37,303 nt of DNA, from assembly GCA_964579735.1 (NCBI GenBank), contig CAZOHH010000015.1:1-37303 (forward strand), written 5' to 3'. Under the pieces are notes generated by a model. It saw only the letters and a list, made by a program, of their open reading frames with translations. It was not told the DNA's origin and did not search any database. Of this stretch, positions 21,473 to 33,301 are shown one piece after another; the first letter of the stretch is position 1, and each line of letters opens with the position of its first letter. A program made the position numbers and the translations under genes. Origin of the DNA: CAILLO01 sp964579735 (GTDB lineage: Bacteria; Bacillota; Clostridia; Saccharofermentanales; UBA5734).

Positions 21473-24160
21473 TCATCCGTTCCGAGGATTGCGCCTTGCG
21501 CGCTGCTGCAGGTCATAGAGCACATTCAAGGCATCCAGCGGAGTCATCTTCGAGACTTCCAGGGCCTTGAGCTCGTCCAGCAGTCCATCCGCGGATTTCA
21601 AGGCCATGGAGGCGGCGAAGAGGTCGATCTGGCCATCCATGGGTCTTGCGGCACCCTTGCGCACCTTGAGTCGGTCTCGGACACCGCGTTCCCTCTCCAG
21701 CGTCGCAAGCAGCTCCTTGGATCTCTGCACAACGGCATCGGGAACACCGGCTAGACGTGCGACCTCGATGCCGTAGCTGTTGTCCGAGCCTCCCTTTTCG
21801 ATGCGATGGAGGAAGACGACTTCGCCGGAACGTTCGTCGACTGCGACACGATAGTTGACGACGCCGCCAACGAGACCCTCCAGATCCGTGAGCTCGTGGT
21901 AGTGCGTCGCGAAAAGGGTTCTCGCCCCGATCAGGTCCGAGTCGGAGACATATTCGATCACGGCCCAGGCGATGGAAAGGCCGTCGTAGGTGCTGGTTCC
22001 GCGCCCGATTTCATCGAGCACCAGTAGACTCCGCCGAGTCGCGGTGGCCAGGATTCCGGCGACTTCCGTCATCTCCACCATGAAGGTGGACTGTCCGGAC
22101 GCCAGGTCGTCCGAAGCACCCACCCGCGTGTAGATGCGGTCCACGATGCCGATGCGGGCGCTCCGCGCCGGTACGAAGGACCCGGTCTGGGCCAGCAGGG
22201 CGATCAGGGCCACCTGCCGCATATAGGTGGACTTCCCAGCCATATTGGGGCCGGTGAGGATCATCAGGCGGTTCTCCTTTAGATCGAGAGCCGTATCATT
22301 GGGAACGAACCGACCGGCACCGAGCACCTGCTCGACCACGGGGTGACGGCCATCGGCGATCTCAAGGGCTTCGGAGAGGTCCACTTCGGGTCTGCAGTAC
22401 CCTTCTCGATCCGCCAGTTCTGCAAGGGATGCGAAAAGATCCAGGTGGGATACCGCGGCTGCGGTGTCGAGAAGACGCTTGGATTCAGCGGATATGCTTT
22501 CACGAAGACCGCAGAAGAGATCGTACTCGAGCTGTATGGATTTCTGTTCGGCGCCGAGGATCGTATCCTCCATTTCCTTGAGAGCCGGAGTGACGTATCG
22601 CTCGCCGTTCGCAGTGGTCTGTCGCCTCTGGTAATCTTCGGGAACCTGTGCCAGGTTGGATTTCGTGACCTCGATGTAGTAGCCGAAGATGCGGTTGTAG
22701 CCGACCTTCAGGCTGCGGATGCCGGTCCGTTCCCGTTCCGATGTCTCCAGAGCGGCGATCCAACCTTTGCCATCGGTCGCGGCCGAGCGCAGACGGTCCA
22801 CTTCTCCATGGAAGCCGGCGCGGATCAGTCCTCCCTCCTTCAAGCCGATCGGTGGATCATCCGCCAGGGCGGATTCAAGCTGGGCGGCCAGGTCCGGCAC
22901 GAGGTCCAGCGCCTCGAGAAGTCCGTCCAGCATCAGCCCGTGGAAGCGGGAGGAAAGTTCACGAAGATACGGAAGTCGGGACAACGCGAACCGAAGGGCG
23001 ACGGCCTCTCGTGCATTCAGGCTTCCCAACGCGGCCTTCCCAGTGAGTCGTTCGATATCTGCGAGTCCTTTGAGAGCTTCGCGCAGTTCCTGACGGTCCA
23101 GGAAGCGATCCTTCATGTCTGATACGGCGTCCTGACGCAGGCGGATATCATGGACATTGAGCAGCGGCTGTTCGAGAATGCGACGCAGCAGCCTTCCACC
23201 CATGGAAGTGACGGTCCGGTCCACGGCCCAGAGGAGCGTGCCTTTCCGGGAGCGGTCCCGCAGGGATTCGGTGATTTCAAGGTTCTTCCGGGCCGAAGCA
23301 TCCAGCGTCATGAAATCGTCGACCGAATACAGTCGCAAGGCATGGAAATGCGACGGGTCGGTGCGTTGCGTTTCAGAAAGGTAAGTCGCCAGAGCCCCCG
23401 CAGCCTGACCCCAGAGGACCATCGAGGAAGGGTTCGCTGCGAAGGAAGCCAGCTGCTCCGGAGAAAGGAGTCGATGTAGATAGGGCTCCGTGATGGTCTC
23501 CGAGAAAGATGCTTCGGTCGCACGACCTAGAAAGGCCGTGGATCGCGCCTCCAATCTAGCCACGAGAATCGGGTCCTCGTGGAAGGCAGGATTCGAGAGG
23601 ATTTCCGAGGGAGCATATCGGGCGATCTCATCGAAGAGCTTGGCGTCGGTAGCGCCCGTCACGAGCCATGTCGCATCGAACGACCCGGTCGTCAGGTCGG
23701 CGGCCGCGAGCCCGTAGCAGCGCCCGCTGCGGAATACGCAAAGAATCCAGTTGTTGCGCTTCTCATCGAGCATGGCCGTATCGGTGACCGTACCGGGTGA
23801 AACGACGCGGACCACGTCGCGCCGAACCAGACCCTTCGACAGAGCAGGGTCCTCAACCTGTTCACAGATGGCTACCTTGTATCCGCGGGAGACCAGACGA
23901 GAGATATACACCTCGGCTGCATGGTAGGGAACCCCGCACATGGGGGCGCGCTCCTCCATTCCGCAATCGCGGCCGGTCAGCGTCAATTCCAGCTCGCGGG
24001 AGGCCAGCCGCGCGTCCTCGAAGAACATCTCGTAGAAATCGCCCAATCGGAAGAACAGGATACAGTCGGGCCAACGGCTTTTCAGCTCGAAGTACTGCTG
24101 CATCATGGGCGTCGTCGGAGGTGCGCCACCGGATGGAAGAAAGGATTCCTGCCGCATCAT
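21473..24160 (-). CDS. mutS: DNA mismatch recognition protein MutS
   Basis: This 895-residue mismatch sensor has the mismatch-contacting Phe-x-Glu in RLGDFYEMFFEDA near the N-terminus, then the connector and lever/clamp region. The ABC-type ATPase has Walker A LTGPNMAGKSTYMRQVA (~residue 635), SQ signature SDDLASGQSTFMVEM, Walker B LLVLDEIGRGTSTYDG and the helix-turn-helix with VARLAGVPDAVVQRS. All key elements look intact. Two ATGs occur in tandem (24160, 24157); GGAG is 8 bases from the first, which also overlaps the miaB stop as ATGA. Its end overlaps or nearly abuts mutL, giving a clear mutS-mutL translation unit. Confidence 0.97.
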   Translation of the reverse strand: MMRQESFLPSGGAPPTTPMMQQYFELKSRWPDCILFFRLGDFYEMFFEDARLASRELELTLTGRDCGMEERAPMCGVPYHAAEVYISRLVSRGYKVAICEQVEDPALSKGLVRRDVVRVVSPGTVTDTAMLDEKRNNWILCVFRSGRCYGLAAADLTTGSFDATWLVTGATDAKLFDEIARYAPSEILSNPAFHEDPILVARLEARSTAFLGRATEASFSETITEPYLHRLLSPEQLASFAANPSSMVLWGQAAGALATYLSETQRTDPSHFHALRLYSVDDFMTLDASARKNLEITESLRDRSRKGTLLWAVDRTVTSMGGRLLRRILEQPLLNVHDIRLRQDAVSDMKDRFLDRQELREALKGLADIERLTGKAALGSLNAREAVALRFALSRLPYLRELSSRFHGLMLDGLLEALDLVPDLAAQLESALADDPPIGLKEGGLIRAGFHGEVDRLRSAATDGKGWIAALETSERERTGIRSLKVGYNRIFGYYIEVTKSNLAQVPEDYQRRQTTANGERYVTPALKEMEDTILGAEQKSIQLEYDLFCGLRESISAESKRLLDTAAAVSHLDLFASLAELADREGYCRPEVDLSEALEIADGRHPVVEQVLGAGRFVPNDTALDLKENRLMILTGPNMAGKSTYMRQVALIALLAQTGSFVPARSARIGIVDRIYTRVGASDDLASGQSTFMVEMTEVAGILATATRRSLLVLDEIGRGTSTYDGLSIAWAVIEYVSDSDLIGARTLFATHYHELTDLEGLVGGVVNYRVAVDERSGEVVFLHRIEKGGSDNSYGIEVARLAGVPDAVVQRSKELLATLERERGVRDRLKVRKGAARPMDGQIDLFAASMALKSADGLLDELKALEVSKMTPLDALNVLYDLQQRARRNPRNG

Positions 24161-25539
24161 GGCAACGTCTCCTTCCACTCGGCTTCGAGGGAGAAGGAGT
24201 GGGCTTTCTTCACGAGTACCCGAACCAGAGTGCCTTCTGGAAGGACCGCATCGGCCCCTTCTGGCCCATTGGGAGACTGGAAGTGGACGAGGCGATTGTG
24301 CGGAGTGCGACCGCTGCAGCGTCCGGTCCCGGCGGCATCGCGACCTTCGACGAGCACTTCCTGCAGCGTCCCTTCGATGGAGCGGTTCGATGCGAGGCAA
24401 TGCTCGTTCTGCATTTCGACGAGACGTCCGAAGCGCTCGGTGACGGTCTTCGGGTCGATCTGTCCCTCCATCGTCGCAGCCGGGGTCCCGGGACGGATGG
24501 AGTACTGGAATGTGAAGGCACTGTCGAATCGGACCCGGTCCATCAGATCGAGGGTTTCTGCGAAATCCGCTTCCGTTTCCCCTGGGAATCCGACGATCAG
24601 GTCGGTGGAGAGAGCGATTCCAGGCATCCGGGCACGGGCCTCCTTGACGAGACGCAAGTACTCTCCTCGATCATATCCACGATTCATGCGCCGCAGGATT
24701 TCATCGCTGCCGGACTGCAGAGGCAGATGGAGGTGTGGGCAGATGGTGGGATACGACGACATGACGTCGAGAAGGTGCAAGGACATGTCCCTCGGGTGAG
24801 AGGTCATGAAGCGGATCCGCCGAATTCCCGGAATCCGAGCGGTCTCCTCGAGCAGAGTCGCGAAATCGCCTTCCTCCAGGTCCTTTCCATAGGCATTGAC
24901 GTTCTGACCGAGGAGGAGAACCTCGCGGAAACCTTCGGCGGCGATGCCACGGAGTTCCGTGAGAACGGCCTCCATGGGACGGCTTCGCTCCCTCCCCCGG
25001 ACGTAGGGGACGATGCAATACGTACAGAAGTTGTCGCATCCGTACATGATGGTCGACAAGGCCCGGTAACGGAAACCGCGCACGATGGGCAGCCCCTCGG
25101 CGATGGGGTCCTCGGTGCCGACCTCATAGATTCGGCGTTCCTCGGTCAGACGGCGGTATAGCATCTCGGGGAATCGGTGCAGGTCGGAAGGTCCGAAGAC
25201 GAGGTCGACGAAGGAATGGCTTCTTCGGATCCTGTCGACGACGGTCGATTGCTTCATCATGCATCCGCACAGGGCGACGATCATTCCGGGGCGCGTCTTC
25301 TCCCGGATACTGCGGAGGATGCCCAGGTTTCCGTAGAATCGTCCGTCCGCATTCTCACGGACACTGCATGTATTGACCACGACCAGATCGGCGTCCTCGG
25401 ATCCCGAGCCCTGCACATAACCCATTTCCTCCAGCATGCCCGCCAGTTTCTCGGAGTCGTTCTCGTTCATCTGGCAACCGAAGGTCATCACATGGTAGCG
25501 CAGGCCGAGGGGGCCGGACATGGCACGAACCGTTGCCAT
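24157..25539 (-). CDS. miaB: tRNA-2-methylthio-N6-dimethylallyladenosine synthase MiaB
   Basis: This radical SAM methylthiotransferase converts i6A37 to ms2i6A37. The 460-residue protein has the N-terminal UPF0004 domain with three auxiliary-cluster cysteines (TFGCQMNENDSE, VNTCSVRENA, ALCGCMMKQ). The SAM-cluster motif is GCDNFCTYCIVPYVRGRERSR, which falls just over twenty residues and includes CxxxCxxC. A C-terminal TRAM domain follows (EVLVEGRD onward). I chose ATG 25539 because AAAGGAG precedes it, although the spacing is only 4 bases. A GTG at 25596 would add 19 residues and also has a close GGAG, so the start is uncertain; a leader of about 110 bases separates it from the metallopeptidase gene. 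Sulfur and clusters would come from the desulfurase/IscU system at 9590-11228. Confidence 0.94.
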   Translation of the reverse strand: MATVRAMSGPLGLRYHVMTFGCQMNENDSEKLAGMLEEMGYVQGSGSEDADLVVVNTCSVRENADGRFYGNLGILRSIREKTRPGMIVALCGCMMKQSTVVDRIRRSHSFVDLVFGPSDLHRFPEMLYRRLTEERRIYEVGTEDPIAEGLPIVRGFRYRALSTIMYGCDNFCTYCIVPYVRGRERSRPMEAVLTELRGIAAEGFREVLLLGQNVNAYGKDLEEGDFATLLEETARIPGIRRIRFMTSHPRDMSLHLLDVMSSYPTICPHLHLPLQSGSDEILRRMNRGYDRGEYLRLVKEARARMPGIALSTDLIVGFPGETEADFAETLDLMDRVRFDSAFTFQYSIRPGTPAATMEGQIDPKTVTERFGRLVEMQNEHCLASNRSIEGTLQEVLVEGRDAAGTGRCSGRTPHNRLVHFQSPNGPEGADAVLPEGTLVRVLVKKAHSFSLEAEWKETLP

Positions 25540-25648
25540 GACGCTCCTTTGGCGAAGAATCTCCTCCCGGGGTACGATCTGCGGTTCACGATGCACGATG
25601 CTCCATGCTCTCCATTCCTATGGACTTTCCACCATGATAGCAGAACGC

Positions 25649-26377
25649 CTATCGAAGATACCAGCCTCGAAGCTCCCGTCGACGTTCCACGGCGTCCGGC
25701 AATACGGACAGGAGCCTTGTCCAGAATGCGCGTCCATGGTCGAGATGGACCAAATGGCATAGTTCGTGGATAAGGACATATTCGAACAATCGATCCGGCA
25801 AAGCGGAACAGAGCAGATTGAGGCTGATCCGTCCCTTGCTTCCGCAGCTGCCCCAGCGCGAACGGGCCAAGCGCAACGTGACGATGGACGGCGTCGCACC
25901 CACGCGGTGAGTCGCCTCCGGAAGGGCAAGTCGGACGCGTTCGGCCAAGTCGTGCCGATACCATTCGAGGAGTTGTCTTCTTGTGGTGTCTTCTTCTTCA
26001 CGCACGGGTATCAGGACATCCGCCATGGATTCCTGCGTTCCGGCAGGGACGGCATGGATTCTGTCGGCACGGGATCTGCGCGGAACCGTCTTCACTTGAT
26101 GCGGGATGCCGCGCATGTGCACCACATCCCCCTCACGCAGTGGCCCTTCTCTCCAAAGGACACGTTCGGAATTGCGCGTACGATTTCCAAGGGCCTTCAC
26201 GATCCATGCGCTTTTGGATGCCACGAATGCGGAAATCGTTCGGACAGGGGTTCGAAGAGGTGCGCGTACTTCCAGACGACCATCCGGCAGGACGTGGATG
26301 GCCAAGGTCCTCCTGTGCGAGCGGACCAGTTCGTAGTCGGGCAAGACGGCCGTATCCACGGAAGGGGCGTTAGACAT
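25649..26377 (-). CDS. YgjP-like zinc metallopeptidase (M48/DUF45 type)
   Basis: This 242-residue protein carries the C-terminal zincin motif HELCHLVHLDHGRAFW (HExxH plus a third His) and the family-typical RSRWGSCGSKGRISLN segment before it. This is the YgjP/WLM-like DUF45 group, related to SprT-like proteases. There is no signal peptide or membrane span, so it is probably cytoplasmic. The biological substrate is not known. Its ATG lies 8 bases inside the 3' end of the phosphoribosyltransferase gene, with GGAAAAG as a weak ribosome site, so it is likely translated by coupling as the last pyr-linked gene. Confidence 0.85.
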   Translation of the reverse strand: MSNAPSVDTAVLPDYELVRSHRRTLAIHVLPDGRLEVRAPLRTPVRTISAFVASKSAWIVKALGNRTRNSERVLWREGPLREGDVVHMRGIPHQVKTVPRRSRADRIHAVPAGTQESMADVLIPVREEEDTTRRQLLEWYRHDLAERVRLALPEATHRVGATPSIVTLRLARSRWGSCGSKGRISLNLLCSALPDRLFEYVLIHELCHLVHLDHGRAFWTRLLSVLPDAVERRRELRGWYLR

Positions 26378-27239
26378 AGTGCTTTTCCATGGCCAATCTT
26401 GCCTTTTCCGCGTTCTTTCCGCCTGCGGCCAGAGTACGCTGCAGGAAATCGGGGTGCCTCGCCATGAAATCATGCATGAACCCGTCCGGGTCCGCCATGA
26501 AACGCTGGACCATGTCGTTCTGTGCGGAATCGATCCAGCCCTGTCGGAAAGCTTCATGGAAGAGCTCGGGGTGGATGACCGCCAGGGAGTGAAGCCGGAT
26601 CTTCTGAGCGGCCAGTACGTTCTCTCCGCCCTGGTCGCGATCGACGACGGAAAGCGTATCCTCGAAAACCGCATCCAGACCCTTCAATGCAGGAATCCAT
26701 GCACGAATGTAGCTGGAGGCTTCGGTCACGATGTCCACGATATGGAGGACGCGCTTCCCACGGAGGTCACCGGGGTGAAGGAGTCTGGCATCGTTCGCGT
26801 CGGCTGAATCCGTAAGGACCGCGGAAAGGTCCTTGAAGAGGCTCACATGCGGTAGACCCATGTGTCGGGCCACCTGCAGGCTGAAGTACCAATCCCTTCT
26901 TTCGCCGCCGGAAATCGCATCGAAAGGAGTCTTCCCGTGAAGTGCGCGGACCGCCTCGACGAGGGCGAGGATCGAAGCACGATAGGTGGGGCTCTCGTGT
27001 TCCGCACGCTGGAACAGGTCTCCAAGCCGCTTGGGGCATTGCAGCTTCGATGAAACCGCCGAGTCGATCACGGAAAGGGCCTCGTCTGCGGTTTTCTTTC
27101 CACCGATGAGATAGTGGGTGTTGACGTAATAGGGTCCGAATTTGCCCGACGTATACCAGAAAGGAGCATCCGCTGGACAGACTTGTATGGCCTCGGTCGT
27201 GAAGAGGGCATCCAGAATCGGATCGAGACTTTCTTCCAT
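26370..27239 (-). CDS. Divergent orotate phosphoribosyltransferase-like protein in the pyrE position
   Basis: This 289-residue type I phosphoribosyltransferase fold would convert orotate and PRPP to OMP if it is the pathway's PyrE. Supporting features are FWYTSGKFGPYYVNTH (28-42, like the SGKxSPxYxD segment of PyrE), ISGGERRDWYFSLQVARHMGLP (109-130, read in two parts) and the PRPP-loop region VLHIVDIVTEASSY (164-177). The loop departs from the usual DDVxTxGxS: the second acidic residue and the glycine are missing. A C-terminal extension of about 80 residues (rich in Phe/His/Met: FMHDFMARHPDF) makes it much longer than the usual ~210. It sits directly after pyrD, where pyrE is expected, and no other pyrE is present here. 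GGAGG is 10 bases before ATG 27239. Confidence 0.65.
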   Translation of the reverse strand: MEESLDPILDALFTTEAIQVCPADAPFWYTSGKFGPYYVNTHYLIGGKKTADEALSVIDSAVSSKLQCPKRLGDLFQRAEHESPTYRASILALVEAVRALHGKTPFDAISGGERRDWYFSLQVARHMGLPHVSLFKDLSAVLTDSADANDARLLHPGDLRGKRVLHIVDIVTEASSYIRAWIPALKGLDAVFEDTLSVVDRDQGGENVLAAQKIRLHSLAVIHPELFHEAFRQGWIDSAQNDMVQRFMADPDGFMHDFMARHPDFLQRTLAAGGKNAEKARLAMEKHYV

Positions 27240-27253
27240 GGTCTTCTTCCCTC

Positions 27254-28174
27254 CTACCAGAGTCTCAAGGCGCCGGTCAGGCTGGAGATGCGCTCCAATC
27301 GAGAATCCGCGGCGTATTCGCGCAACCCATTTATGACGTCACGACAGGCTGTCGGGTTTACCAAATTCGCGGTGCCGATCTGGACTGCCGAGGCTCCTGC
27401 AAGGAGAAATTCCACGGCGTCCTCCCAGGTCATGATTCCACCCATGCCGATGATGGGGATGCCGACGGCTTTATAGGCTTCCTGGACCATGCGGAGGGCG
27501 ATGGGCTTGATTGCGGGGCCGGAGAGTCCGCCTGTGTTGTTTCGTAGGATCGGCCGCCGCGTACGGATATCGATGGCCATTCCGAGCAGCGTGTTGACGA
27601 GGCTGACCGCGTCTGCGCCGGCGGCTTCCGCTGCCATCGCGGTTTCCCGGATGTCGAGCGTGTTCGGTGTCAATTTGACCCACAACGGCTTCCCTGTCAG
27701 TGGACGTACGGATCGGACGAGTTGAAGGACCCCGGCATGGGTGCTTCCGAAGGCCATGCATCCCTCCTTGACGTTCGGGCACGAGAGGTTGAGCTCGATC
27801 ACATCGACGAGGGTATCGTCCAATCGACGGCACATGGCTTGATAGTCCTCGACCGTGTTCCCCGCGATGTTGGCGATCACGGTCGTGCCAAGGGCAAGCA
27901 TGTACGGCAGTTCCACTTCCAGGAAACGCTCCAGGCCCGGATTCTGGAGACCGACGCTGTTGAGCATGCCCGAAGCCGTCTCTGCGATGCGTGGAGGAGG
28001 ATTCCCACGACGAGGTTCGGGCGTGATTCCCTTCGAGCTGATGCCGCCGAGCATCGAGAGATCGAAGACGTCGCACAACTCCCTTCCAAAGCCGAACGTG
28101 CCCGACGCTGCGATCACGGGGTTCTTCAGGACGGTCCTTCCGATCCGAACGGATAGGTCTGGACTCGCTGTCAT
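27254..28174 (-). CDS. pyrD: Dihydroorotate dehydrogenase B, catalytic subunit
   Basis: This FMN-dependent class 1B enzyme oxidises dihydroorotate to orotate and passes electrons to PyrK and on to NAD. The 306-residue protein shows LKNPVIAASGTFGFG at the N-terminus, GGISSKGIT, ELNLSCPNVKEGCMAFG (the active-site loop region), WVKLTPN, NTGGLSGPAIKPIALRMV and GIPIIGMGGIMTWEDAVEFLLAGASAVQIGTA, read in two parts. ATG 28174 overlaps the pyrK stop as ATGA; ATG 28180, two codons earlier, is almost equally good because GGAGAGGTGG precedes both. PyrK next door confirms the 1B type. Confidence 0.95.
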   Translation of the reverse strand: MTASPDLSVRIGRTVLKNPVIAASGTFGFGRELCDVFDLSMLGGISSKGITPEPRRGNPPPRIAETASGMLNSVGLQNPGLERFLEVELPYMLALGTTVIANIAGNTVEDYQAMCRRLDDTLVDVIELNLSCPNVKEGCMAFGSTHAGVLQLVRSVRPLTGKPLWVKLTPNTLDIRETAMAAEAAGADAVSLVNTLLGMAIDIRTRRPILRNNTGGLSGPAIKPIALRMVQEAYKAVGIPIIGMGGIMTWEDAVEFLLAGASAVQIGTANLVNPTACRDVINGLREYAADSRLERISSLTGALRLW

Positions 28175-29010
28175 TCCCATACCACCTCTCCGGCTTCGAA
28201 GACGGGACCTTCGGTGCAGCATCGCTTGAATTCGGTTCCTCCGGTCCCCCTGTTGCGGATCTCACAGGCGCAGACGAGGCATATGCCGGTTCCGCAGCCC
28301 ATGCGTTCCTCGAGGGAGACCTGGCAGGCGTGGCCGGCCGTCTCGGCCAACTCGGCGACGGCTTTCATCATCGGAACGGGGCCGCAGGTGAAAACCGTGA
28401 CTGGCCCGGAAGTGCCGCGGGTGGACCAGTGGGCGGCGAGCGCGGCGGCGGCATGCCCGGAGAAGTCCAGACCTCCGGAGTCGGATGCGAAGAAGGTCTC
28501 GTCCGCGGCAGAGCGGAACTCGTCCATCAGGAATGCGTCCTCCACGCTTCGGTATCCACAGATGGCGGTGGTTCCGAGTCCGCGCGCGGAGCAGGTTCTG
28601 AGCAGGTGAAGCAGCGGGTAGACGCCGATTCCGCCTCCGACCGCGATGCAGGAGCCGGTCGTAGGAATCCGGAAGCCATGTCCCAGGGGTCCGAGGACGG
28701 AGATCCGATCGCCTGCGCGGAAACGAGAAAGAGCAAGCGTACCGGCTCCTTGGGCCCTGAAGACCAGCGTGAAGGTGCCAGCCGGGACGTCGATATCGCA
28801 GAAACTGATGGGACGGCGGAGGAAGGGGGCCCTGGAAGCGTTCAGGACGCGCATGGAGCCCTCGGGCACGGGAGTGCAGTCCACTTCCGCGAATTGACCC
28901 GGAAGAGCGCCTGCGGCTATCTCGGGGCAGTGGATGACCATGCGGCACTGGAAGGGCGCGATCCAATCGACCGAGCGAACGGTTCCGATGTATTCCAGGA
29001 TCCGTTCCAT
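28171..29010 (-). CDS. pyrK: Dihydroorotate dehydrogenase B, electron transfer subunit
   Basis: This 279-residue FAD and [2Fe-2S] protein lets PyrD use NAD. It has a ferredoxin-reductase-like FAD domain (FLRRPISFCDID; GPLGHGF), an NAD-binding region (AVGGGIGVYPLLHL; FTCGPVPMMKAVAE) and the C-terminal cluster motif ERMGCGTGICLVCAC followed by CC in FKRCCTEGPVF. ATG 29010 has GGGGAGG 8 bases upstream; an in-frame start at 29034 would add 8 residues. The stop overlaps the pyrD start as ATGA, and 42 bases separate it from carB. Confidence 0.95.
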   Translation of the reverse strand: MERILEYIGTVRSVDWIAPFQCRMVIHCPEIAAGALPGQFAEVDCTPVPEGSMRVLNASRAPFLRRPISFCDIDVPAGTFTLVFRAQGAGTLALSRFRAGDRISVLGPLGHGFRIPTTGSCIAVGGGIGVYPLLHLLRTCSARGLGTTAICGYRSVEDAFLMDEFRSAADETFFASDSGGLDFSGHAAAALAAHWSTRGTSGPVTVFTCGPVPMMKAVAELAETAGHACQVSLEERMGCGTGICLVCACEIRNRGTGGTEFKRCCTEGPVFEAGEVVWE

Positions 29011-29052
29011 TCCCTTAACCTCCCCGCTTTCCATTCACCGCGGCCTCCATGA

Positions 29053-32341
<3,289 letters not shown>

Positions 32342-32349
<8 letters not shown>

Positions 32350-33301
32350 GGTTCAATCTCCTCCTTGCGGCTTCCATGAGGTCCTTCTGCATGCGGAGCG
32401 CCTCGGTGCGGGCAGCCGACTCGAAATCCTCCGCCGTCAGGCGCCCCTCATGGACGGGCAGCGCATGGGCGCACATGAGGCTGCGCGATGCGTTGACGAC
32501 CGCCCCTCTCCCCTGCCCGTCGAAATTCGCGGCGGCATCATCCGCGGTCGCGCCTTGCGCGCCGTATCCGGGTACGAGGATGATGGTCCGCGGCATCAAT
32601 GTCCTCAGGCGCCTCGCCTGTTCCGGCCAGGTCGCGCCGACGACGGCACCGACGCTCGAGTAGCCGGAATCGGAGACGCGCGTCGCACCCCATTCGTCCA
32701 CTTTGGAGGCGACGGCCTCATAGAAGGGTCGACCGTCTGCGAGCGGCAGGTCCTGGAAATCGACCGCGGAAGGGTTCGATGTGCGGACCAGAACGAATAT
32801 GCCTTTTCCAAGCCGGTCGCAGGTTGCAAGGAAGGGGGCGATTCCGTCGATGCCGAGGTACCCGTTGAGGGTCACCGCATCGGCGCCGAGGAACGTTCGG
32901 AGCGTGTCGTCCACGAGGGTCGTCTCGCCGAGGATTCCTTTTGCATAGGCCTCGGCGGTAGGACCGATGTCGTTGCGCTTGGCGTCTGCGATGACGACCA
33001 TTCCCTGAGCCTGAGCGTAGTGGATCGTATCGGCGAGGCACTGCATTCCGTGGGGGCCGTACATCTCGTAATAGGCGAACTGCGGCTTGATGACCGCGAC
33101 GACACCGGATACCGCGTCGATCAGCCTGCGATTGAACTCCAGCAATGCCTCTGCGGAGGCCTTCGCAGGGTCGGAATTCGTTTTCGAGGCGCGCTCGCGG
33201 ATCGAGCCCGGTACATATTCCAGCTTCGGGTCGAGCCCGAGGACCGTAGGGTTTCCAACCCGGTCGACTGCGGCGAACAGGCGGTCGGCGAAATGGGTCA
33301 T
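32342..33301 (-). CDS. pyrF: Orotidine 5'-phosphate decarboxylase, long type
   Basis: PyrF decarboxylates OMP to UMP. The 319-residue protein starts with NPTVLGLDPKLEYVP and carries the catalytic VIADAKRNDIGPTAEAYA (Lys-Asp network), ADAVTLNGYLGIDGIAPF, LVRTSNPSA and the phosphate-binding VPGYGAQGATADD. At about 320 residues it is the long subtype found in several phyla, rather than the ~240-residue Bacillus form. Its position between pyrC and carB, where carA commonly lies, is unusual; pyrF normally follows pyrD. It overlaps pyrC by 4 bases (ATGA) and carB by 8, so all three are coupled. Confidence 0.95.

Noticed and set aside
23797..25161. 454-codon open frame on the + strand opposite mutS and miaB
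   Set aside because: It crosses two real genes on the other strand and has no protein-family signal.
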